Origin: Ettlia oleoabundans
Taxonomy: Eukaryota > Chlorophyta > Chlorophyceae > Chlamydomonadales
Length of the DNA: 44,792 bases
Assembly: GCA_019693395.1 (NCBI GenBank)
Contig: JAAMXP010000028.1
Location: forward strand, 1,242-46,033
Direction: 5' to 3'
The translations under genes and the position numbers were made by a program. The notes beneath the pieces were generated by a model. The model had not been told where the DNA came from. It did no database searches and was given only the letters and a program-made list of their open reading frames with translations. Shown here piece after piece: positions 1 through 15,494 of this stretch. Each line of letters begins with the position of its first letter. The first letter of the stretch is position 1.

Positions 1-100
1 ACACACCACCACCAAAGGACCCCCCCTGCTTATCGCTAGCGCAAACGATATTGTTGCACGAGAACGAGGTGAGGAAGAAAGGAGGGAGCTGAGGAGTTAC

Positions 101-1876
101 CTGGCTGGCGGTCCACCAGCCGCGCACGGTGGCCCTGCTTCTCAGCCCAGCGAAGGTACATGCGCTCCAACATCTCCGCCCAATCCTGCGCGTCAGTGCC
201 GCCGGCCCCCGCCTGCAGCAGTTGATAGGAGACACAAGGGTGCAGCGGTTGTGGGCAGGGGCGGCTGGATGCATGGCAACTCAAAAGTGGCACACACTGA
301 CACGTAGGCGGAGAACAAGTGGGCTGGCGGGCCGGTTCAGAAAGGGGGCCTGGAAATAGTCCCTGCAAGCGGCACCTTCCGATTTCTGATAGATTCGTTT
401 CTAGTGCCCATCACCCGACTGGGGCAGCAGGGGCAGCAGAGAGCAGTCGCATCAACACGCAGCAGCTTTGCAGGCAGAACCACGGACAGCAGCTTCACTT
501 ACCTAACCCGCCTGAAGCCGGCCACCCACCCATTGATTGTTGGGGCGGACCTACGCATGCGCCATTGATGGTATATCCCCCCTCCAAACACACACACCCA
601 CAAACCACCCGCTGGAGCAGGCTGAGTGCAGCCACCCACCTGTATGGTGATCACGGCACCACGATCATCATAAGGCCCTCCCAGCAGCCTCCTCAGTTCC
701 CAGGCATCCAGAGCAGCATCCAGCCCGTCACAGATGGAACCTGCCTCCTCCGCCATCTCCTGGTCAGCTGCCTCGCCCTGTAGGGGTCCCATTGGTGTGT
801 GGGAATATTGGGTCTAGTGTGCAGGGATGCAACTGTTCAAGGCACTTTGGGCTACCCACGTGGCAGGTGATTCACGATAAGGGTAAGGACTGGTTTCGTA
901 GCTAGCAGTTGCATCCGGTGCACCGCAGGCAAGCACGCAAGCACATATCTGCCATGTGACACGCTGCTCAGGGCAAATCAGGCAATCTCCATCACCCAAC
1001 AAAGCCACTTATTTTCCAAAGCAACAAAAGATAGATGAGCGATTTTGAGAGTCACGTTTCTCTTGCAACAGGCTGGCAGATGGAGTGCTCTCAAGAGCAT
1101 CACTCCCTCGAGCTCCATTTCCCGTTCGCCCTGTCGTGGCTTGACCCAATACACGAAGTGCTTTCACAAATTGAAACAGAGCTCCCGTCCTTCCACCTCC
1201 CAACCACTCTCACCTCCATCTCCATCAACTCCAGCGCCACACCCAGGTCCTCCAGCTGCCCGCAGAAGCGTTCCAAGGCAGCCACCTCCTCCCTCAGCGC
1301 GGTCAGCCGCTGCAGCACTGCTTGGGCGCGCGCCCGCTGCTCCCACAAGTCGCTGGCAGTCGCTGCCTCTTCCAGCTCTGCCAGCTGGCTTTTGAGAGAG
1401 GGGAGGTCAGACACCTGCTGGCACGGCAGTTGAGGGGAGGGGTTGGGGCCCAGAGTAGTTCCGCAGTGATAAGAGAGCGGCTGCGGAAAGACAGGGTGGG
1501 CGCGGCAAGGCAGCTGCTGGTGGCGGCGGCAGCAAAGCAGGAGACCAGGCGCCCATCAAGCAGATTGCACAGCGCACACCTTGATGGCATCCTGGATACG
1601 CTCCTGCAGCTCCTGCTGGCGCCGCTTGATGGCGTTCAGCGATAGGTCGTCAGCAGGCTGTGCAGTTGCTGTCGACCGGCACCGCCATGGGCTTGTCTGC
1701 AGCTGTCGGGAGTAGTTGCCGAATCCATCGCGTGGAAGCGTGACCAGATGGGCAACGTGCTGCCAGCGCGGTGCCGCATGCCGCCATGTTTGCGTCCAAG
1801 CCACGGTGCACGGCGCGCAGAAGGCCCTCAGACTGATCAGTTGGCACCGTACAAGCCCTGCAACCACGCTGGTCAT
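101..1876 (-). CDS. prfB: Organellar peptide chain release factor 2 (partial, 3' end off window)
   Basis: Class I release factor that ends translation at UGA and UAA on organellar ribosomes. Visible exons are 1876-1580, 1414-1214, 777-640 and 212-101, all GT-AG and phase-consistent, giving 249 residues. Residues 1 to about 80 form a basic, Ser/Arg/Ala-rich presequence suited to plastid or mitochondrial import. The coiled-coil start follows ([16 protein letters not shown]), then an acidic helical domain, then the RF2 hallmark [20 protein letters not shown] and RWAEKQGH. The catalytic GGQ loop and the stop-codon recognition motif would lie left of position 1, so they cannot be checked. ATG at 1876 is the only in-frame ATG near the start. 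The second exon could begin three bases earlier at a tandem cag. Land plants use an RF2-type protein in plastids (HCF109), which makes plastid the likelier location, but this is inference. Confidence 0.88.
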
Positions 1877-2161
1877 GTTGCTTGCACCAAGGTTTGGTGT
1901 TGTTGCTAGGCTAGCCCCCAAGGAGCGCGCAGGAGCAGATTTATAATGTTAATCACAGGTAAATGTCTGATAAAGATACACAACAGTGTAGATGAATGGA
2001 CCACGATAAGGTTTTGCTAGCGCTGCTGGCAGCGTTCCCATATGCCAGCATGGCACTCGCATGTCATCGATGTCAGCTATGCAAACAAAAGGCGCCGTGA
2101 GCAAGACCTGCTTGCATCAGTGAGTGCACACCATCATATGTGCCATGCAGCATAGCCTGAC
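1877..2161. other. Spacer between tandem minus-strand genes
   Basis: This 285 bp interval must hold the 3' UTR of the amidase gene and the promoter of the release factor gene. I found no TGTAA signal on the minus strand and no recognisable promoter element. Confidence 0.4.
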
Positions 2162-5100
2162 TCATTGCCTGCTGTGCAGCTGCCCGCTGCCATCCAGACT
2201 CGCAATCGCCCCATACAAGTCTGGCCGCCTATCGCGGAACATGCCCCACCTGCAGCAGCAGAGAAACAAGCGGCACGGCCGGCGGCCACACAGGCCGCCC
2301 TTGAAACTGATAAGGACATCAAACAACTTCCATCAACTAGCCATGTGTGCGGCATGCCCATGACATCAGCCTGCCAGTCCGTCTGCCAGCCCCCCGTAAA
2401 ACTCACGCACCATGATCCCAGCACCATCATTTTGGTGCCAGCACACAACAGTGGAATGACAACTCAGACCCGCTGGACAAACACAATGCCAGATGGAGGT
2501 AGCAAGCAACTCACCCTGAGCGGTTGGAGCGGCATTCATCCAGGTCAAATGTGGCGGTCACAAAGCCCTGCTGCTGCTCCGGCTGGGGATCAATGCTGCC
2601 ATTAGCCTGCGCACCATGGGCCCCCACCTGCACCAACGGACAGAACACACCAGCAGCGGCGGCATGTTATCAGCCTTTTCAAAAAGTTGCTACTTTGGGA
2701 GTTAAACATCACGCTGCGCTGCCACAAGACTGCACGCCGGCACCTGTTAGCACCCGGCCAAGCAACGCATGCTGGTGCACCTGCGCTACAATCTCCCCAG
2801 CTGGCCCTGCGATGAAACTGCCGCCGTAGAATGTGATATGGCTGTGCTCAAAAGTTTCCGTCCCAATTCGGTTGCTGGCAACAACCGGCACCTGCGTATA
2901 TGGGACGAATGGCATGGCAGTTGCCTCAAGCAGGGGAGGATGCACCTGCTGATGCATAACCCCCTGGGCCATGAATACGCCAAAACCACACGCTCTATGA
3001 GAGCACAGCAATTGTGCTCTCGCGTCTAGATTGATGCTGGCATACTCAGGCCTCACAATCGGCCAACCAGCCTGCCCGACCCTTGCCAGCACCCACCATA
3101 TTGGCGCCTGCGTGGCCCTGCATCACACGCGCCCAGTGGGGGTACGAGGAGTAGGCGGGGTTTGGGGGCTCACTGCCAATTGCGGTGGGGTAGAACAGGA
3201 TCTGCAAGAGTTGCAACATCACACAAGGGGGAAACAAAAAACAGGAGGTGTGACCATTTGGAGCTCTGTTGGGGTGCTAGAAGCTAGCAACTTCCCACAA
3301 ATTTAAAATAATCGCTCTGCCAGTGGGATGGCACGGCACTCACTACTTTACATGAGGCACTAGTCAAGCTGGTGTGCGCACCTCAGCACCCTGCAGCGCT
3401 GCGCAGCGTGCTCCCTCTGGAAACCACTGCAGAGAGAGGAGGCGGGTGGGAAGTTGATGAGACACACACAGCGCGAGTCCATATCCTGGGGAACCCTGGA
3501 AAACTGCCAACGGCTCGGCCATGCAGGCAGTCTCGTCGAACGCAAGATGACCCCGTTGCCCTAATGGGCCCAGTTGCCCTCAAGCCTCATTACACCACAT
3601 CAGAATGATGGCACACAGCTAGCCAACTCAGAGGAATCTACCATCCAGCGGCAAAAGTTGATTGCACCAGAATATAATGGGGTTGGTGTTTGTAGGCAGC
3701 AGTACCAGCCGACGCGCACCTGATCCCAGCAGATCAGCACGCCGACGTCGGCATAGCACGTCTTAAACACCTTGAACCCCGTGTCACCAGGGCTGAAGTA
3801 AAACTTTTCCTGGTCTGCATCGCACACATCAGGCCGGTTGCAGAAAGGTTTCGTTCTTAAAAGCGATGTCGAAAGGGCCGAAAAGGGCATGGAGGGCGGC
3901 AGCGAGCAGTGCTGATTGAGAAAGTCTTGGCCCCATTAGCAAGTTCAAGGTACTCCACCCCCGCAACACCCCCCGACCCTATGATTAGACGCCACCGACA
4001 TGCAACAGTTAGTGGAAAGTGCCAACAGCTCTGTCAGCATGCAGGAGCAGCAGGAGGGCGCACATCCTGGACCGTCTGGGATGTGTGACTTGCGGTAGTG
4101 CCCCACAATGCTCCCATCCGCATCTGCCACTACCAAGGCATTGAAATAAGCATTGCCTGCGCGCTCGAAGAAGCTGACTGCAAATGGTGGGTGGAAAGGG
4201 CAAGATGCACTCACACCAAGAACGTAGTGGGTATGCTGTCGAGGGTAGCGAGGACGACAGCCATGCAGTGCAATCAGTCCGTTGGCTTGCGCCACAAACA
4301 AGTCTCAAGCTGCGCAGCTTTTAATAGAGAGGCAGCAATGCAGAGGTGGTAGACAGGGCATACAGAGCAGGTGACAGGTGTGGCGGTCATTCTGGAAGTT
4401 GGCAGCCAACTCACTGGGCAGCACCACTTGCAGCTCTGCTGCCAGCTTGGCAAAGCGTTGGATCAGCGGGTTGTCTTCAAGGGGCTGCAGCAAGCAAGGG
4501 CGACATCAGGCTAGCATTTGAGCCGTTGTGTACAAAATTCATTATGGGTGTGCCTTGCGAGCAACAGGTGCTTTGACCAAACGGCACATGCGCTTGAAAT
4601 CTGGCGTGCATCAACTTTCAACCCTATGTTGTCAAACAAGGCAGACTGGTGACAGGTGGCAGGCAGTCAACCCTTGCACCCAGCAAGCATGGCAACATGC
4701 GGTGGCAGCTTCTAAAGTGCAACAGCAGCCTAGACCTTTGCAAGCCGGTAATACTCCTGGTTTTGCTCCTGACAGAAATAGGGAGTCTCAAACAGTTCCT
4801 GCAAGAGGAAGATAGGAAAAGGGAAGAGTTGTGCATAAGGGTGGGGAGGCAGGCTTGGTAGCCGCTGGCGCAGACGCTTGCACAATGGTGGCACACAGCC
4901 CACCTGCAGCAGGATGATGTTGGCTCCCTCAGCCGCAGCTGCACGCACTAGGCTCTCTGCCTTCTTCTGCAGGCGGGAGATCAGGCAGAGCGCGGATCAC
5001 AGGTGGGTGCAGTGCGATGCGTGCTGGCAGAAGCGTGCCAGGCCAATCACCCAGCCCTTCCTCCTCTGGCACCCACCAGATTTTCCTCGATGTCCCAGCT

Positions 5101-5175
5101 GCACGCCATCTGCGTCGCCGCAACGGTAACCTTGCGCGGCGTCGCCTCAAGTTCAGCCAGGTTGGGGAGCGGCAT
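2162..5175 (-). CDS. aguB: N-carbamoylputrescine amidase (nitrilase superfamily)
   Basis: Hydrolyses N-carbamoylputrescine to putrescine, CO2 and ammonia, the last step of the agmatine route. Eleven exons: 5175-5077, 4966-4904, 4798-4736, 4484-4415, 4177-4064, 3814-3720, 3426-3382, 3201-3097, 2891-2781, 2627-2515 and 2249-2162, encoding 321 residues, close to the plant enzyme's length. The nitrilase catalytic triad is visible: Glu55 in LLQELFETPYF, Lys128 in HYRKSHIPDGPG and Cys165 in ICWDQ. Family blocks FYFSPGDTGFKVFKT, WFPEGAR, YPTAIGSEP, ASNRIGTE, FYGGSFIAGPAGEI and MFRDRRPDLY follow in order. There is no obvious targeting peptide, so it is probably cytosolic. Exon 7 is only 45 nt. The gene lies head to head with agmatine deiminase, the enzyme that makes its substrate. 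Confidence 0.96.
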
Positions 5176-8192
<3,017 letters not shown>

Positions 8193-8665
8193 CCGTGGGA
8201 GTTTGGCCGGGCTCTGAACCTGCGTGGATGGCTGAAGAGTAATGTGAATCAGCATCTGTCACGGCTGGTGCAGCTGGCGCCTGGCGGGTTGGACATATTC
8301 CCCTTCTGGCACATTTCGTCTTCAGAGGGCAATTCCGTAGGATACTTACACTAACTAGTAAGGATTGCCTCAACAGACCATCAAGTGGCGCAAAGAGTAT
8401 GCAACAAGAACTATATTAGGGTTTGCAGCCGGCGGGCGGCAGCTGTGCTCGCCGAAGGGCGGCAGCTAAACTCCCGCCCCGGCTGCGCCTGGCCTGGCCA
8501 GAGCTCCCTCTCTGTCCTTATGCCGTTAAACCGACACATTACCGTCGTAAGTAGCGCTGCATGACGAGAATGTGCTGTGCAAGGCGTGGCCGCCCTGGCA
8601 GGCTGAATCGGTGAACAGTCTCCCGCCACCCCCCGCGGAGTTGCGAGATTTGGCGTCTTAGCAGC
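8193..8665. other. Spacer: aguA 3' UTR and B12D-gene promoter
   Basis: This 473 bp interval separates two plus-strand genes. It opens with 53 in-frame sense codons after the aguA stop (8193-8351). I found no TGTAA signal and no further gene that I can support. Confidence 0.4.
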
Positions 8666-9813
8666 ATGAGCTACTGGATTCCTGGCCCCGCGCTGTGAGT
8701 GTCGTAAACTGGTTGCCAGCCAGGGCGTCGCGGCTGCCCTTTGGCCCCTGTTGGCAGCTTGTTGTTGCTGTGACGGGTCCGCGGCGGGCGCACCGCGCCG
8801 GCAAGCCACCCTTTAAACCCCCAACCCGCCCCGGCCGGGGTCGCCGCTCCGTTTGTCGCCCTGCTTGTTGCCGATCCAAACAGGCGGCATTAACGCCATT
8901 ATCAGCCTACTGCGAGGGCACTATTTGGCCGAATATACTGCGCCATTTATGTGCTTGCCTAAAACATTTTGGGCATGCCCCTGTTGTGTGCGCAGGTGGC
9001 CGCTATTTGCGGTGTGCGGCTCGGCAATTGGCGTGTGCTCTTGGAGCTGCTTCCGCCAGCTCAGATCAAACCCTGATGTGCAGTGAGTGCCTGCTGCCAC
9101 ACCACAGCCGTCAGCCCCACATGGCACTGCCGCCCAGCAGGCTGCACAAGCCGTAAGGGTTTGCCGACACAATTTCATGCCCAACGAACCTGTGTCCCCG
9201 TGCTGCGCAGCGTGACCAAGGTGCACCGCATGGACGGCGCTGCCGAGGAGGGCACCACCGCGAGGCGTGCTAAGGTGATATCATATGCTGTCAAAATTGG
9301 AGCAGTTTTTGGAGCCAGCAAAGCACACAAAGTTATTTCTGCTGTAGCGTCGGGGGGGCATTGGCCGCTGACTGGCCACTCACACGCTCAGCCGGCCCCT
9401 CTGCCTCTTTGGTGACTCAGCCTTTGTGATATGTGTTCTCTCCTGTGCGGCCGTACTGCTGTATTTATGTTGCTGCACCTCGTTGTACATCGCTGTACCT
9501 TGCTGTACCGCAGGAGTACTCCAACTTTGTCTTCCGCAAGGCGTACGAGTTGCGGAAGGGCGAGGTGGGTGCACTGGCTCGGCTGGCACTGCTCACGTCC
9601 GGCTACCACGCTATCAGGCTGCCTTCTAGAACTTGCACCCTGCGCCATCCTCTGATATCAAATCGTCGTACAGTGTGCATCTTGCTGCCGGCGGTGCCGG
9701 GACGCCAAACTTGCTGTTGAATGCCTGCGCTGCCCTGCTGACGAGTCTCCATTGCCTTGCCCCCCAACCAAATGAACAAGCAGGACGGGATCAACACTAA
9801 GATCTTCAGTTGA
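8666..9813 (+). CDS. B12D / NDUFA4-like small subunit of mitochondrial complex I
   Basis: Small single-span inner-membrane protein of the B12D family, related to the MLRQ/NDUFA4 subunit associated with respiratory complexes. Five exons: 8666-8694, 8996-9082, 9211-9274, 9514-9564 and 9784-9813, giving 86 residues, typical for the family. One hydrophobic segment (about residues 11 to 29, WPLFAVCGSAIGVCSWSCF) is followed by the family motif RQLRSNPDVHVTK and a charged tail with RRAKEYSNFVFRKAYELRKG. The first and last exons are only 29 and 30 nt; the last carries the stop and is the least certain, though its acceptor and phase fit. Plant B12D proteins have a similar plan (NPDV, then a charged helix). 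Confidence 0.8.
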
Positions 9814-10445
9814 AGCCTACTGGCTGGCTACAGGAGCCATTGCAGCTGCAGTATGCGTGCGTAGGGCATACAAAGACAAGACGCCTTTTGCATAGCCCCC
9901 CGTTTTGCAATATTGAAGGTGCACATGCCCACACCTGCATTGCTTTGCCCCAGCTGAAGTCTTTCCTGCTCTTCAGCGCCTGTTGTTACTGCCGCAGCGT
10001 CCAATTTGTAATGCTGGTTGGGCGCCTTTGCTGGCATCATGCCCTCCCCCCTCTCCTCCTATCATCCACCTATGTTCCATCGTGGGGTCTGTTCCTCCCG
10101 CCCCTCCCCCGGTTGCTTTCGGAAGGAATCAACTGCGCCAGCATCATACATCCTGAGCAGATCTATTGCTTCTTCCAAGCCGTAATTTATGTAAAGAATG
10201 TTGTTATATGTTGCACTGCCAGTGGATGGATGAGAGTGCCAAGATTTGGGCAGTCAAAATGTGGGAACGCATGAGTTGCAACAGAGGGCCTTTCGTGAAG
10301 TGATGCTGATGCAAAAACCGAGACAGGAAGTAAGATGCGGAAACCGTAACAGGAACAACAGGTGTTGACCTAAGAAGCAGAGTACAGGGGCGCGATGCAA
10401 AACAAATCAATGGCTGATGTACAGGGGGTTTGCAACTACCGCTAA
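9814..10445. other. Convergent 3' interval
   Basis: This 632 bp interval lies between the stops of the B12D-type gene (plus) and the small membrane protein gene (minus). Apart from the candidate polyadenylation signal at 10190 I see only unique non-coding sequence; its open frames are short and lack splice context. Confidence 0.4.
10190..10194 (+). terminator. TGTAA polyadenylation signal (candidate)
   Basis: TGTAA is the usual polyadenylation signal of green algae. This copy lies 377 nt after the B12D-gene stop on the coding strand. A five-base match can arise by chance. Confidence 0.45.
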
Positions 10446-11263
10446 CTACCCCTGGGTGCTTCCTGCTGCCGCCGCTGCATCTCGCTGCGCCTGTGGCTGC
10501 TGCTGCTCTCGCTGCCGAATGGCCTTGGCACCCGCAGAAGTGCCGCTGCTGTGCGTGCCAAGAGACTGCCCGTCCAGCGCCGCTCTGTAACGTGCCTCGC
10601 TGTCTGCGCCGCCACTTCCCTTGTCCCGTATCTCATTCAGCATCACTTGCAGTCGCTCACGCTGCGCCTTGGCCAGAATCTGCAAGGAAGGAGGCCACAG
10701 CGATGCATCACTCTCAGAAGTAGTTTTGCGTGCAAGTGCATGCCTGAGAGGACCAGGGCAAGGGGGTAATGCCGAACGGTGGCCGCAGCAGGTGTCCGCT
10801 GGCCCGTACCATTACACTGCATGCATACCTGCGCATCCATGCCCCCCCGGGACCGCAGCTTCTTCTCTAGCTCGCTCTCTCCCCTTGATGCTGCCTCGTT
10901 TGTCTTGTCCATAACCTGCAAGCATGCGCATGCACACATGCATGACAACAGTAGATCAGCAGCTTAATGCCGACGCACCTGGGGAGCAGCAGGCGCACTC
11001 GGTAGTAATCTCACCATGTGGGATTTGTGCATGGCCCAGCATTAACGGTAATGACCCAGCATCAACAAAACAAACAGCATCACACAGTACTACGATGAAA
11101 TGCAGCCGTAGGATGTGGACAGCCCAGCATTGCGCACCTGGCCGCCAAGGAAATAGGGCACGCCCACACAGGCGGCAGCAAAAGCAAGCATAGTGCCTTT
11201 GCTACGGGAGGTGGCATCCACAATGCGCCGCCATGTCCTGCTGGTGGAATACAGGTAAGCCAT
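10446..11263 (-). CDS. Unassigned 148-residue single-pass membrane protein
   Basis: Three exons, 11263-11138, 10915-10829 and 10679-10446, join in phase into 148 residues starting at an ATG. The N-terminus (MAYLYSTSRTWRRIVDATSR) is rich in Arg, Ser and Thr without acidic residues at the very start, as in mitochondrial presequences. A hydrophobic stretch follows at residues 24 to 41 (TMLAFAAACVGVPYFLGG), then a charged, probably helical segment (residues 43 to 95, with EKKLRSRGGMDAQ and RERLQVMLNEIRDKG), then a Gln/Ala/Ser-rich tail that looks disordered. I do not recognise the family with confidence. The arrangement resembles small organelle membrane assembly or complex-accessory proteins, but no function is claimed. 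It is divergent from CYP38. Confidence 0.75.
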
Positions 11264-11898
11264 CACTGCTGTATGTGCTTGTAAAACAACTGCTGCTCAA
11301 CTGTTCCTAGTGCCCAGTCCTTCGCGGAAGCAAGAAACGTTGCCAGTTGAGTGCCGCCAATGCTGCAAGAAGGTTCCAGCTTGCTGTTATTAGCGTCGTA
11401 GGAAACGCAGGCAACTTTTGAGAGAAGTGCAGTATGTGGGTCCAGCTACACAGGCGAGCACCCAGCCTGCTCAGTTGTACAACACACCGAATGGTCAAGC
11501 AGACAGCGGCAGTGGCGGCCGCCAGCGCGGAGAGCTGGTGAAGCAGCCAGCACCCGGCCCTGCTCCTGGCCACATACCTGGCTTATGCTGTGAAAACCGC
11601 AACAAGGATGGTGTTAAAGAGCAGGGCCAGCGGTGTTGGGTGGGCCGGATCGCCTGGAGAAGTATGGAGCCGCAAGGGCCAATGCGCGTGCTCCTTGTCT
11701 TTGTGGCCAGGTAGAGAACAGTGTCAATACGTGACGGAGCCGTTCGAGTTAGTGCACCGGGTGCTGCTGGAAAGGCTCCAGCTGTGCAACAAATCTGTTT
11801 GGGCAAACCTGCGGCATTGCCTCGCACCCTGTGTGGATCTTTACAACCGTGCTTGCACGCATTGCCTCGCCGGCTGGGAGACCTCTACAACCGGAGCA
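11264..11898. promoter_or_regulatory. Shared divergent upstream region (small membrane protein gene / CYP38)
   Basis: These 635 bp lie between two divergent start codons. Two frames stay open into the first CYP38 exon on the plus strand but begin without a recognised domain, so they are probably 5' UTR. No TATA box or repeat operator stands out. Confidence 0.4.
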
Positions 11899-14800
11899 AT
11901 GCAGAGCCTGGCCACTCGCGCCTTCACGGCGGCCCCGTTTCAGGCGGCTGGACACAAGCGCACAAGGGCGATGACAGTAGTGTGCGCACTGCAGGCGGAT
12001 CAGCCGGCGCCATTGGTGGGTGGTCCAGTGAAGGCTCTGAAGAGGAGAGGGCGGTGGTCGGGCGCAAGGGACCTGCCGTGCTCTTAGGTGCTGCATCGCT
12101 TGCACTGTGTTGGGTGGCACACTGCATTCATTTTGGAGTTGAGGATACGTGTTTCAATGGTTGCTGGGTGCAGCTGGAGCAGGTGGGCGGCGCACTGCGC
12201 AACGCTTTGCTGGGTGCTGCGGCGGCGGCGCTGGTCAGCGGCAGCGTGGCGCCAGATGCGCTGGCACCCCCCGCCTGGGCCGGCATCGGCGGCGGCGCCG
12301 TGACAAATGCCAAGGCGCTGCTGCGATACGCGCTACCCATTGACAACAAGCCTATCCGTCAGATCCAGCAGGCCCTTGAGGCAATCAGTGAAGACCTGCG
12401 CATCCCTGGTGGGTGCTACAGGCCAAGGTTTTTTGTGTTGCAGTGCTGGGTGCTTGACAACCCTCACCTTGCCAATGGAATTCGCCTAGAATTCATGTTA
12501 TGCGTTGCCATTGGTCACTTGCGGCCTGAACCCGTCTGCCCGTTTTGCACTCCACCATCTCGACCAGACGTCCTGCATGCGTCTGCCGTTGCACTTGCAG
12601 GCAGCAAGTCTCTTGGGCCCGTTGGCAAGCGCGTGCGGACCGCCAGCTCTGTTCTAGAGCGAGAGGGAAACAGCATCACAGCTGCATTTGCGCCGGACAA
12701 GAAGGCAGCAGGACTGGCGGCCTTGGAAGGCCTCAAGCAGGTATGCTTGAATGTATTGCCTCTATTTTTGTGCGCCCTGCTTCTCCTTTGCTAAGTAACA
12801 GGACTGTCAGCTTGCTACCCACGCGCTTGGCAGCGGATTTGCAATTGGTATCGCTTGTAAGGCATTTCAGCAAGCCTTATATCGAAAAGGGGCGCACCTC
12901 ACCCATCTCCTCCCCTTTGTCCACGGCTCCTGACGGACCTGGAAAGCATTCCTATAGGGCTGCACGTTTTATGATTTCATGATCTCTTTCCTTCTTTCTT
13001 CCCTTCTTGCTCGCAGTCCCTGGCTGAGTTCCAGGGCGTGCTTGATGCTCAGGACAAGCAGGCGGTGCCGCTGGTGCAGCAGCGCTGCCTGGACTATGTG
13101 GGCCAGGTGGAGGAGGCAATGGTGAAGGGGTTCCCATTCGAGGTGCCTAAGCAGTACGCAGACCTGCCGCAGCTCAAGGTGGGTAACCATGTGAATTGGT
13201 GAATGGATGGGTGGTGGCGCTCGTGTTGAAGTAGCGTGTCTGGGATGGTACTGGGGACAGGTTGCCCACAGGCGCAAAGGGGCGGCTCCCCCTTAGTTGA
13301 GGTGTTACTCGTTGTTCGTGAGGCTGCCTGATGATATGGAAAAAGGCTGTGCACCATGAGAGGAAGGAGCGAGGGCGGCAGACAGTTGGTGCCTCCCTGC
13401 AACACCTTGTGCCCTTCTATCGCTGCCCTGCCTAACCGCCGCCACACCAGCAACTTTTTGCCACCCACCCACCCACATCACTCTGTGCCCCACCCATTCT
13501 ACTACCATGACAGGGCCGCGCCACTGTTGTGATGGACCTTAAGTTCACCGATGCGCGGGAGAACAACGCCACGGGCGGAAAGATGACCATGGTGCTGGAT
13601 GGATACAATGCGCCCATCAGGTAGGGTGGGTGGGCGGCTTGTTCGCGTGGCTGCCCCGCTATTGTTGTTGCGCGCGTGGTGGTGGTGGTGCATCAAGGCT
13701 GGATGAATTGCAGGGTGGCTGGCTTGATGCTCTATCTTCCTTTGGAGGCACGGCCATCCACTGCCACTGCCACTGACGCTGCCACCGCTTGTGTTGCATC
13801 TACTTGCAGCGCGGGTGACTTTGTGGACTTGGTGCGCCGTGGCTTCTACGACGGCATGGAGATCCAGCGGGCAGATGGGTTCGTGGTGCAGACCGGCAAG
13901 CCAGAGGGAAATGTGAGTGGTCATGGCAGCTGGAGCCGTAATCTGCAGAGTCCCGGTCAACACTGACTAGTCGTGTTAATGTGTGGGACTAGTTCTATTT
14001 TTATATATTCTACATTTTATTAGATTTCCACAATTTTTGGTTGCCTGCCGTCCCAGCCTCCACCTCCAGCTTCCTCTTTGTGGCTGAGGCTGTCTGGCAA
14101 CCCTGACTGCCTGCCTGCCACTACCCCCAAAGCACCAACCTGCCTGTCTCTGGCTGCCCCCATGCGTGCCCGCCTGGCTTCCCCTGCAGTCCCAGGGCTT
14201 TGAGGTTGATGGCAAGATGCGCACCATACCCCTGGAGGTGATGGTGGTGGGTGACAAGGAGCCGGTGTACGAGGAGACGCTGGAAGAGAATGGGCGGTGA
14301 GTGTGATGCGTGGCTTTTTACCACGTCCCTGCTTTCACTGCATCAATGAGTCCTCAACCTTGTCGGCGCATTCTTTTGAACGAGTGTTCAATGCTTTGAG
14401 TCGCGGTTCCCTTGCCCTTTTATATGTCTGAGTCGTCAGTTAAGTCTCAGATGGTTTTGTTTATATCCGCTAGCCCGCCTTTCCTGCCCTATGTACTTGC
14501 CTCTCTCATCCCCGAACCCGCCTTCATTCCTATGTGCCTATTCAGCTTCCGTGAGTCCCCGGTGCTGCCCTTCAACGCCTTTGGCACCATGGCCATCGCG
14601 CGAGAGGAGTTTGACGCCAACTCGGGCTCATCGCAGTTCTTCTGGCTGCTCAAGGTGGGCACATGGTAGATTGAGGATTGGGTACAGGGCCGGCTTCAAC
14701 ACCAACCCTCCCATGGCTGCTCAAGGAGGGCCAGGAAAAGGGGCGGGCAGGATATTGAGAAGGCTTGAGGGTTGCTCGCGCGCATGCCCCTCTATATGGC

Positions 14801-15494
14801 ACTTACATGGTGTTGAAGCCGGCAACCTGCTGCCTGTAGCCTCCCCAGCATCATGGCACTTCGTGAACAGGCTGGTCACCTGCCTTCCTGCTTGTTTAGC
14901 AGCCCATATCGGGCTTGTGGTCGTCCCCATGTCTCAATTGCTCGCACCATCCTCGTTCTACCCTGAACTATCCCCTGCTGCCTTGTCCTGATAATTTCAC
15001 TCCTGGATGCCTGGGCGCTGTGTCGGGTGCAGGAGAGCGAGCTGACCCCCACTGGCGCCAACCTGCTGGATGGGCGGTATGCCGTGTTTGGGTACGTGAC
15101 CGAGGGGGCACAGCTGCTCAAGGAGATGCAGGTGAGTACCGATCATGCCCTGGTAATTTACCCCGACCGCTGGTTGCATGGGCTGCCGTTTGTGCAACCA
15201 GGTTCAACAATTCTGCTGGCCAGCGAGGCTTGGGTGGGTGTGTGGAGGTCAGACAGTGCGGCTGCGCCACTGCACTCCACCTTGCTGCACTCCAGCCTTG
15301 GTGCTACACGTGCACGATGCTCCCCCTTTGTTCGCTTCGTAGCGGAGCGCCTGTCAACCGTTTTTTGCCTCAAACCTCCAGTCTGTTCGCACACTTTGAA
15401 ATTGTCTTGGGGGGTTGTGTATCTGCAGGTGGGCGACAAGATTGTGAGCGCCAAGATTGTCGATGGCGAGGAGAACCTGGTGCAGCCACAATGA
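11899..15494 (+). CDS. CYP38: Thylakoid lumen cyclophilin-type protein CYP38/TLP40
   Basis: Lumenal protein with an N-terminal helical domain and a C-terminal cyclophilin domain; in plants it supports photosystem II assembly and repair. Ten exons: 11899-12015, 12174-12408, 12601-12740, 13017-13178, 13514-13620, 13810-13912, 14190-14296, 14546-14654, 15033-15131 and 15429-15494, giving 414 residues (Arabidopsis CYP38 has 437). The presequence is bipartite: a stroma-type transit peptide, then a hydrophobic segment ([18 protein letters not shown]) ending in an AxA-like site. Mature landmarks are [87 protein letters not shown] and [11 protein letters not shown], all diagnostic of this family. Exon 2 could start nine bases later at a second cag. 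The family is often reported as lacking measurable isomerase activity. Confidence 0.96.

Noticed and set aside
11721..12794. 357-codon plus-strand open frame
   Set aside because: It runs through the first and third introns of CYP38; only its middle part (12174-12408) and end (12601-12740) are real exons of that gene.
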